From: Eulemur rufifrons
Taxonomy: Eukaryota > Chordata > Mammalia > Primates > Lemuridae
DNA length: 64,000 bases
Reading direction: 5' to 3'
NCBI RefSeq assembly: GCF_041146395.1
Contig: NC_090985.1
Span: forward strand, 1,959,501 to 2,023,500
In this document: positions 56,387 to 64,000 of the stretch, one piece after another
Position numbering within the stretch: position 1 is the first letter of the stretch
Layout: every line of letters begins with the position of its first letter
The notes under the pieces: generated by a model
What the model saw: the letters and a program-made list of their open reading frames with translations, nothing else
Told to the model about the DNA's origin: nothing
The model's database searches: none
Made by a program: the position numbers and the translations under genes

Positions 56387-56632
56387 CAGCGGTCCCCAAG
56401 CTTTGGCACCAGGGACTGGTTTCATGGAAGGCAAGTTTTCAGGAGGGCAGCGGTGGGTGGGGTGTGGGGCGGGGGGAGGCGGAGCTAACGTGGGGATGCC
56501 AGCCATGGGGAGCGGCTGCAAATGCAGACGAAGCTTCGCTCACTGGACAGCCACTCCCCGCCTGCTGTGTGGCCCGGTTCCTAATGGGCCACCGACCAGT
56601 ACTGGTCCGCAGCCCGGGGGTGGGGGCCGCAG
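56387..56632 (+). mobile_element. hAT-Charlie (MER1-type) non-autonomous element, internally deleted
   Basis: It starts cagcggtccccaagctttgg and ends accagtactggtccgcagcc ... gtgggggccgcag. The ends are inverted repeats (CAGCGGTCCCCA against CTGCGGCCCCCA). The 8-bp flanks gtctaagg and ccctacga fit the weak hAT target form. It is 246 bp, shorter than the family as I recall it. Confidence 0.8.
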
Positions 56633-57930
56633 CCCTACGATCCGTCAGTGCGGAGTGCGTAGGGTTGTCACGGCGACTTGGGGGAGGATTGAGCAGAGCA
56701 ATGGCGCATCTGGGGGCTGCGGCTCCTTGGAGCCCTGAGTGGTGGTGGTGACATGAGTCAAGGGCCGGTGACAGGTAACTCGGGGACGAGACCACAGTCG
56801 GTCTCGCTTGTCTCCCTGGAGAGTTTTCCTCTCTTTACCACCCAGAGCGGGCTTTCCCCTCGACCCAGGCTCACCTTGCCACGTGCAGAACACGTCGCAT
56901 TCTCAGCCAGAAGAGTGGGTATCGCTCTTTTCCCATTTTGCCTCTGTTTCCCCACTTAGCATATGTTCTTTTGGTCTTTTGGTGGCAATCCAAGGATTTA
57001 TTCAACCCAGCCGTTGAACTGGTCATTTAAAATAACAGCACATCTTGTCTAAGTCCAAAAATAAAATCTCCTGGCGCGAGAAGGCCGGCAGGGGCCACGG
57101 GGCAGAGGAGGCTGAGGACGCTTCGTGGCTCCATTTCCCCGGGCTCAAGTCCCTTTTCTTTCATCCGTTTGTCCCGACAGGGGCGGGAGTCAGGCGCCTT
57201 CTGTCTATGTGGATTGGAGCGGCCTCCACCTTCCCCCGAGCCCACGGCCCTGTGGGGACACAGGCTGCATTCACAGCAGGGGCTCTGCCCCGCTCTGCAG
57301 GGCTTATGAAAGGCGTTTTCACTTGGATCACACAGGCGCTGTGTTTGTGTGTGGTGTGTGCGAGGGAGAAAATGAATCACTGCGACTTCGGGCGAGGGTT
57401 TTAGGTGTTGTGTTTGTCCCATGCAATTACATAAACACACCAGGACTCATTAAAAACAAAAAGTGGGGCGGGGGGAGAGATTCCTGTGCTTGGGACGATC
57501 CCAACAGGCAGCGCATTTTCCATACATCAGACCTCAGAGGGAGCTGTGTGCTGCCCTCTCGCCACGGGCTCCAAGTCCAAAGGAAAGTTTGAGGTTTTAC
57601 ATTTCTGTTTGTGGTGCAGGAAAGAGCTCCCGATCTGAGGGCTTGATTCAGTGAAATAGCATTGCCTTCACACACACTTTCTGCTCAAGGAGGGCAGGAG
57701 TTGGAAGCGGCCGTTGTGAAACGTTAAGGATTTTCTGGCAGAGGGAAAGGGATTTTTTTTTTCTTCTCCCTCCCTGCCGAGGAAAAAACAGTTCTAACGA
57801 GGAGTCACTTTGTAGTTTTAACTCATATTCACACACTCAGGCGCAGACGCCGCTGCGGGTCCCCCCACGGGGTCCCGAGCGCGGTTTGGGGGAACTTCCA
57901 CGGCTCCCTCGACCTCAAAGCCCCGTGGGG
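56633..57930. other. Unassigned intergenic sequence
   Basis: No recognised repeat. CpG density rises at 57840-57970, next to the candidate first exon. Confidence 0.4.
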
Positions 57931-57970
57931 ATGAGTCTGCAGAAGAAAGTCTTCCCGCGGAGGGAGAACG
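57931..57970 (+). other. Candidate first coding exon (weak), possibly of the downstream gene
   Basis: An ATG in a fair context (gtggggatga) is followed by 13 codons, MSLQKKVFPRREN, and a strong donor, g|gtgagt, at 57971. The upstream 100 bp is CpG-rich and contains gggaacttcc, which fits an NF-kB half-palindrome. Synteny with human predicts IL16 on this side and strand. I do not recognise the peptide as IL16, so this is inference only. Confidence 0.2.
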
Positions 57971-59644
57971 GTGAGTGGAGCTGCTTCCCCGTCTCGGGGG
58001 GCTTACGGGGAGGTGGGGGGGTTGACCCTTGCTGGAAGCCTGGTTTCGGTTATGCAGCGCAGTGAGTGAGTGCGTGCGTGGATGTGTGTGTGCCCACGTG
58101 TGCGGGGCAGTGGGACGCGGCGCCTGGCTGCCGGTGCTCTCGGGGGCTGGCTGCGTGCGCCCCACGCTAGGCAGGGGCTGAAGGGTGTACTGGGGACGCC
58201 CACAGGCGACGGCTCAGCCCTGCCAGGGTAGCGGCTCTCCACGTGCCCTCACTTCCTCTTGCAGGGGTGGGGGCGCCAATGTCTACACGCTGTAGCTGTC
58301 AGGGGCCCCACCGGCCGGCTCCGGGCTCAGGGCAGGGGAGCGGAAGAGGGAGCTGCTCAGCCCCTGCAGGAGAGGGGGGCTCAGGTCCAGGGCAGGTCGG
58401 AGGACTGGGGGGGGGCATCCGGTCACCCTGGCTGCACTCCCCGCCCTCCTGTGGGTCCAGCCCGGCCGTGAGGGCATCTCTCACCACAGCCTTCCGCAAA
58501 GCAGGCACCAGGGCAGAGGGTTTAACCCTTCTGTTCAACTTTCACAGTCAACACAGGCGAAACTGCGGCTCTGTTGCAACTTTGGCATCAGAGAGTAAAC
58601 ACATGGTTTTCTTTAAACCGGAGGGCAGGCCAGTCAGAGGCATAGTCTGGCTCTCCCTGCTCCGGGAAGACAGGGCTGGCAGCCCGGGCCCGTCCGCTCA
58701 GGTTCCCTGGAGCACCCTCTGGACGCTGAAGAAGGCGGGGCGGGTCTGGGGCTCTGCGGCCACAGGTCACGATGGGGAAGGTGTTAACCTTGCAGTGGCC
58801 ACTGTCCTCCTCTGCAGAACAGCCGCCACGCCTGCACCCTCACGGGACGGCAGAAGGCAGGCCAAGCGTGTGAGCTGCCCTGACGGCACACGTACCAGCA
58901 GGGAACACCCCGGAGCTCAGGGACAGCTGCTCCCCGGCGTGGACACAGGGCGTCACAGACACGCAGGGCTTGGCGATGGAGACAGCAACGGAAGGCCCAG
59001 CGTGGCCGCGGCCCCTCTCTGGGGAGTGAGTGGGCTGAGCATCCGGACGGTCTCCCTTTGCAGGTGGACCACAGGGACGTAGTTAATCCCACTGGGCGTC
59101 TTCGAGGGCAGGACTTGACCTGGTATTCAGTAGGTGCTCAATGTTTGGTGAAAGCGTTTTACTCACTTTTATTCCCAGGGAGGTCTTACCCTTCTTGCCC
59201 CTGGCTGCGTCGCCCCGTTAGGTTTCCCTGGTAACGGACGCTGAGACAGAGGTCTGTGCGTGAGGAGGTCACGGAGCGTGCTCTGGGACGGCGCCTGTGC
59301 CGGGGGCGGCAGAACCGGGCACGTGGAGAGACTGAGCTGGGAGGCGGCTGCCACGCAGGCCTCTGCTGGGCCAGCGGGTCCCACGGGGTCTTGCACCCCT
59401 ACCACGGCCAGTGGCTGTCCGCGGCCTGCCCCGGAACTGGGGCATGACCCTGGGCAGGGCTGAGGGCCATTCCTGGGGAGGGACTCAGGTGAGCTGTCAC
59501 AGGCAGCTCTTCTGTGGGTCGTGGGAATGGGTGCCTCAGTCCTGGGGTGCGGGCGTCTCTGGGCGACGCCTACACCTACTCAGTAAATTTGATCTTTTCT
59601 CTGAGTTCAGCTGTTAGAAGACTGGGCATTAACATGCATGCACA
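57971..59644. other. Unassigned GC-rich sequence with an L2/MIR tail
   Basis: tattcagtaggtgctcaatg (59132) is a forward L2/MIR tail. The 279-codon frame at 58243-59082 has no recognisable domain and opposite-strand frames overlap it. Confidence 0.45.
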
Positions 59645-59765
59645 CCTGTCCAGTTAAATTCTGACACAGCGGTGTGGCCTTGGCTAAGCCCCTTTCCACA
59701 CCCGGGACTCGGTGTCCCTCTCTGTAAAGTGGGTGGAAGGTGCTGGACCAGACATGGCCTCTGAG
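59645..59765 (+). mobile_element. Possible MIR fragment
   Basis: gtgtggccttggctaagccc then gtgtccctctctgtaaagtg resemble the MIR core, diverged. Confidence 0.5.
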
Positions 59766-60224
59766 AACCTTCCCAGCTCTGCCACGGCACAGGTGCAGAC
59801 TCTGAGCACGCGGCGCGGTGATCGGCGTCTTCAGTGTGGTCAGGCCCCGCGACCTCCACAGCGGCCCGGTTCTTCTGCTGGGACGCAGGAGCCACGTGCC
59901 CGGGTCCTGGGCCGTGGGTGACGGGGCTGGGCCCGTGCGCAGCAGAGGGGGCTCTGCACAGGCCGGAGCGTGCGGAGTGGGGTTTGCAGAGAATCCCGCT
60001 GCACACCTTCCCCACCCCCACATTTCTCCAGGGGAAAGAGCAAGACCACGAGAGACACGGCCACGCGTCCTTGGCTGTCGGGAGCTGCGTCGAGTTGCCT
60101 GGGACGGATGTGGACGCAGCTGGATTTACTGTATCACCCTCCCTGCCTCTCAACTTTCTATTTAGTTTTCAATATACTAAGAGTGAAATCAGTTTCCCCA
60201 AACACTCGGAATTCACTTGCAACA
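59766..60224. other. Unassigned intergenic sequence
   Basis: Nothing recognised. Confidence 0.45.
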
Positions 60225-60480
60225 AATCATTAGAGCGCTCTGTGCTCCAGGCCCTGTGCTGGGTGCTGGGGGTCTAACGGGACACGGTGAACAGGCAATT
60301 GCACACACAGCACTATAATGACAAAGGCAGCTAAGCATCGGGGCTCTCGCAGGGGAACTGGCCTCGCCTGGCAAATCCGGGTGGGCCTCCTCGAGGAGGT
60401 GCTCTTTCAGGTGTTTCCTGGAGGGTGTGTGGGCATTAGGTTGGGGGCAGAGGTGGGGATGAAAGCTCTAGGCAAAGGGA
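60225..60480 (-). mobile_element. L2 fossil
   Basis: aggccctgtgctgggtgctg, then gggccctcctcgagg-like text (actual: gtgggcctcctcgaggaggt) and aagggaacagtgcatagaat are the reversed L2 3' order. Confidence 0.65.
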
Positions 60481-61224
60481 ACAGTGCATAGAATAGAGAT
60501 GAGAAAAGGAAGTTGTTGCCAATCTCTCCAGCTTACCCTGGCCACCGGGAGCTTTCCTAGTGTTTCTCTCCAGCCTGTTTTTCTTGCAGCATCTTAAAAA
60601 AAATAGTCATGGTGACTTGTTAGCTCAAGGAATAAAAGAGCTCTTTGCTGGTGGGACGAGGTTCTCCCTGTGTGTCAGCGGGCTGTCTCTGTTCCCACGG
60701 GGCGGCCACCCCCAGGGGTGCCTCCCTCGCCAGGAGCAGCCCTGCCCTGCACCGGGGAAGCCTTCGGGGGTGCCCGCGGCTCCCGCTCCCCCAGGGCTTT
60801 CTGCACCAGGCCTGACCGTGGCGAGTGCGGACCCGTTCGGTCTTCCCCACGCCCTGTGAGGCCCGTGCTGCTGTCTCGGTGTCGCTGGTGACCCAGCATG
60901 GCACAGGAACTGCATCCAGACGCAGCAGCAGGACAGACTGAGCCCCCGCGGGTCTGTTCCGTGCTGGAGCCTGTGCTGAGCTCGCTGCTCCGTGGCGGGA
61001 GAGGAGCCGTGATCCTCGTGTGCACACGCTGCTCTGCGGGCCGACGTCCCCACTCCGTGTGGGTCACGAGCAGCCTCTCACGCCCTGCAAAGTTACCGGG
61101 TCACCTCTCTTGACGGCCTCAGCACCTCGCGTCAGACTCCTGCGCTATAATTCATTTAACCACTGCCCAGCTAATTCGACTCTTTGGCTTTTGCTTTCAA
61201 TTCTATTCTTTTCAAAATATCATC
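60481..61224. other. Unassigned intergenic sequence
   Basis: Nothing recognised. Overlapping frames on both strands in the GC-rich part (60620-61070). Confidence 0.45.
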
Positions 61225-61340
61225 TGATGCTCAGAAGGCGGAATGGCTTCTCCCCCGTCACACGGCCGGTTAGCAGCACCCGGGGATAAGATCTCAGGCT
61301 GCTGGACTCCGGGACCAGTGCTCTCTCCAGTGCACGCCTG
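61225..61340 (-). mobile_element. MIR fragment
   Basis: gtcacacggccggttagcag then ggactccgggaccagtgctc match the reversed MIR. Confidence 0.6.
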
Positions 61341-61519
61341 CCTTCCGTGGCGACAGGGTGCACAGGCACACGTGGGCCGCAGCGAGACCTGTGCCCGTGC
61401 GTCTGTCTGTGGTCTCCGTGTCGATGCAGCTGACAAAGATCCTCCCGCCGCCTTCCTTCTCCCTCCTCCCCTGCCTTTCCCTCCCTTTCTCTTCCTCTTC
61501 TCATCCCTTCCTCTCACAG

Positions 61520-61905
61520 CTACTTAGCGGCCACTTTGTGCCAGGTACTGCTGGGTGCCAGGGCCACAGAGAGAGACGTGACACGGTCCCTGGCAGCACG
61601 GAACTCGCAGTCACGGGCTAAGGCAGACACACAGCGAGAGAGATGAGCGTGGAGTGTACAGGAGCTTCGAGAGCACAGAAGGGCGCTCCTAATTTAAGGT
61701 GTGAGGGGACGGGGTGTCAGGGAAGACTTCTTGGAGGAGGTGACTCTGAGCCAAGCTTCGACAGACACAGGAGAGCTGGGAAGCAGGGGTGGCGAGCCCT
61801 CGGTGAGAAAGGACAGGTCGTACGACGTGCGAAGCAAGCAGGAAGCATCTGGAGGAACTTCAGGCACGGGGGAGACCAGCCTGCGGCCTTGGGCAGGACT
61901 GAGCA
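61520..61905 (-). mobile_element. L2 fossil
   Basis: tttgtgccaggtactgctgg, then ggtccctggcagcacggaac, gtcagggaagacttcttgga and gactctgagccaagcttcga are the reversed L2 3' order over about 380 bp. Confidence 0.8.
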
Positions 61906-63322
61906 TTTTTACTTATTGAGTCAGTCATGTCATGACAATAACAAATTGAGAGAAGAAAGTAGGGATTTCTTCATCTCTAGAAATGCTGCTTTCTGATGTG
62001 AGGCAGGAGGCGCGTTGCTCGGATGCCTGCGTGGGCAGAGCTTGGGGGGTGAGTGGCTGCCTGGCACGGCCGGCCCGACCCCTCGGGCTCCGCCCTGCCC
62101 AGCCTGCAGCCAGCCAGAGGGGCCAGGCTCCCCGGGGGGGCACCGTGGCGTCCTGTAGGAGCCAGAAGAGACGAGGGACTCAGCTGCCTCCACACCCGTG
62201 TAAACGGCAAGACCCTGAACCCCACACACGGCCCTGCCAAGGTCTTGCAGAGTGGAAACATCCCCCCTCCCCCAGGTGTGGCTCTCAGTAATACCTGGCC
62301 TTCCGTGTTGCCAGGGCTGCTGCGCAAACCATCCTCACCTTGGCCCGAAACAGCCCCACCCAGGACTGGCCGCCCCTTCCCGCCGCGGCGTTTAGCCCTT
62401 TCTCAGCCGCCCATGGGAGGGGTGCAGAGGGCTGGGTGGGAGCCCGGCTGCCCGGCTTGGCAGTGTCTATTCAGCTTCTGTGACAAGGACAGGGACTGCC
62501 TGGACTTTGCTGTTGGGATAACCGTGGATGAATTCACGTCCTGGCTCCGCGCCTTGGGGAAGTTGTTTGCCGCCCGCGATCCCTCTTCCTCCCTTCCTCG
62601 TAGGAAAGAGGGGTGATTACGGCACCGCCCTGCAGGTTCGTTGCGGAGACAGACACTGTGTGGCGGGGTCTGGCATCCTGTCTGGCCACCGCAGGCACTG
62701 GGCAAATGGTGGCTGTCACTCTTACTGGTCAGGCAACGTGCATCTCCCAGGGTTTTTCCTCTGTCCTAGAGCTGCGAATTAAGCCGAGAGCTTGTCCTGT
62801 CCGAAGGGCCACGAATGCCCCTGCGATGTAGAAACTCCTCCGCTGCACCCCGGACTCAGCCCTGCAGTGTGGCCGTCCCGCGCCCGCTGACAAAGGCAGC
62901 TTTGTGGCCCCTGCAGCCCCCTTGTGACCCTGGGCCTGGGATCTCCAGAGTGGCTGGACCTTCACAGCCTCGCATGGAATTTCAGGGCGTCCCACGGCGG
63001 CACCTACACCCTCATTAAAGCCCCCGGGAAACCCTGAAACATTCGTGCTGAGCGTTGCAAAACATTCCGTTCTTTAGAGCAGAGGACCACGCGAAAGTCC
63101 CTGCCTGGCACGCACGGGCGCCTCACAGAGGCTGCGCTTAGGAGAGACGTGTGGGATGCTCTTTGGGGGCAGATGGGTTACATGCCACCCCGAGATCAGG
63201 TTCTCAAAGAACTGTACGGGGGAGGGGCTCTGGCCGCGTGAAGACGGTGCGGCTGGGACACGCGGGAGTGTCTCGCTCTCTCACGCTGTGGTCTGCGGCG
63301 TGCTCTGCGTGCTTAGTCATTG
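61906..63322. other. Unassigned GC-rich intergenic sequence
   Basis: A possible MIR trace lies at 62530-62580 (ctggctccgcgccttgggga). No exon is recognised. Confidence 0.4.
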
Positions 63323-63485
63323 GTCCTCAAACTCCAGCGTGCACCCCGGCACCTGCGGGGCCGGTGAGAACAGAGCGCCGGCCCCGCCCCCACAGTCACT
63401 GCCTCAGCAGGGCTCCCGGGGCCTGAGAATTGCATTTCTAGCAGACGACGTCATGCTGCTGGCTGAGGACCGGACTCGAGAACCC
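63323..63485 (+). mobile_element. MER5A-type hAT fossil
   Basis: ggtcctcaaactccagcgtg, then gcctgagaattgcatttcta and gctgctggctgaggacc follow MER5A from one end to the other. Confidence 0.8.
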
Positions 63486-63564
63486 CCGAGTTACACAAGC
63501 TTCTGAGAGCCAGTTTGTTTTTTCCGGGGTGTCTGGTGCAGACAGGAAACGAGATGCCATGGGA

Positions 63565-63728
63565 AGGGCCTGGGCTTTGGAGTCAGGTGGATCTTGATCG
63601 GACTCCTGGCTCCATAACTTGCTAGCTGTGCAACCTCGGGGAAGTTGCTTGACTATGCTGAGCAAGTGATTGGCTATGACCCAAGGTCACCAAGCATAGC
63701 ACACAGTAGGTGCTCAGTGAACTTTTGT
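63565..63728 (+). mobile_element. MIR SINE fossil
   Basis: gggctttggagtcaggtgga, then taacttgctagctgtgcaac, ctcggggaagttgcttgact and acagtaggtgctcagtgaac give a forward MIR lacking part of its core. Confidence 0.85.
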
Positions 63729-64000
63729 GCAGTGGCTTTCTTGGCCCGTGAGTGAGTGTGTACTGGATTGACGGCAGGAGCGTGCGATGACGTTTGTGGA
63801 AGGCATCTCCCAGCATGCCAGGCACAGTGTTGGCACCGAGCAGTGTTTGTGACGTTCTGCTGTCCTGGTCTCGTCCACGTTTTCCAAAGAAGCCAGGGCT
63901 GGGACCAGGAACCTCGCTGTGGTTCTGCGGCCCTGGGCTGGGTCCGCCTCCTGCGTGTCCTCCGCGGGCCCAGCAGATGGTGGCTCTGCTCGGCGGCTGA
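63729..64000. other. Unassigned window edge
   Basis: No exon or complete repeat. gcatgccaggcacagtgttg resembles an L2/MIR scrap. Confidence 0.4.

Noticed and set aside
58243..59082. 279-codon plus-strand frame
   Set aside because: GC-rich chance frame, with low-complexity Gly/Pro/Arg composition and no family match.

Overview
This is mammalian nuclear DNA, almost certainly from a strepsirrhine primate and probably a lemur. It has no bacterial-style gene packing. It carries many 7SL-derived Alu dimers, and about nine of them share the strepsirrhine-type middle segment (an extra stretch around 'ctggacaactaaaaatatat' or its complement, between the two arms) and the 'gagcaagagcgagacc' and 'ggctgacgccacggcactc' variants. 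Much older MIR, L2, L1M, MaLR and hAT fossils lie between them. The species call is an inference from these repeats.

One protein-coding gene is clear and complete: CFAP161 (human C15orf26), on the + strand from 28905 to 36970. Its seven coding exons splice in frame into 301 residues, the length I recall for the human protein. The product is a ciliary doublet-microtubule inner protein. The gene opens in a CpG island (about 28730-29450) with a near-palindromic RFX X-box 57 bp before the ATG, and ends with two nearby AATAAA signals. In human, from memory, the order here is TLNRD1/MESD - CFAP161 - IL16 on 15q25.1. So 1-28.7 kb should be the upstream intergenic side and 37.5-64 kb should run toward or into the 5' part of IL16. 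I found no IL16 coding exon that I recognise. One weak first-exon candidate sits at 57931-57970.

Layout: 1-14 kb holds MIR/L2 fossils, two short palindromic DNA-transposon fossils, an LTR fragment, five Alu-type SINEs and an unusually CpG-rich L1M fossil. 14.1-14.3 kb is an 11-12 unit 15-bp minisatellite. 14.7-20 kb has two short SINEs, an unassigned block (17.7-18.6 kb) and an antisense MaLR-type LTR. 20.24-21.17 kb is a 22-unit 42-bp minisatellite with a four-unit higher-order period. 21.2-28.7 kb has SINEs and MIRs. 28.7-37.5 kb is CFAP161, with sense and antisense Alus and a truncated 5S rRNA pseudogene in its introns. 37.5-64 kb is non-coding as far as I can see, with Alus, L2/MIR/MER5A/hAT fossils, a polypyrimidine tract and a CA repeat.

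Open frames elsewhere look like chance frames in GC-rich DNA or frames through tandem repeats. I saw no CRISPR array, operon, functional tRNA gene or intact transposase. Repeat family names are from recognition by eye; boundaries are approximate to about 5-30 bp.
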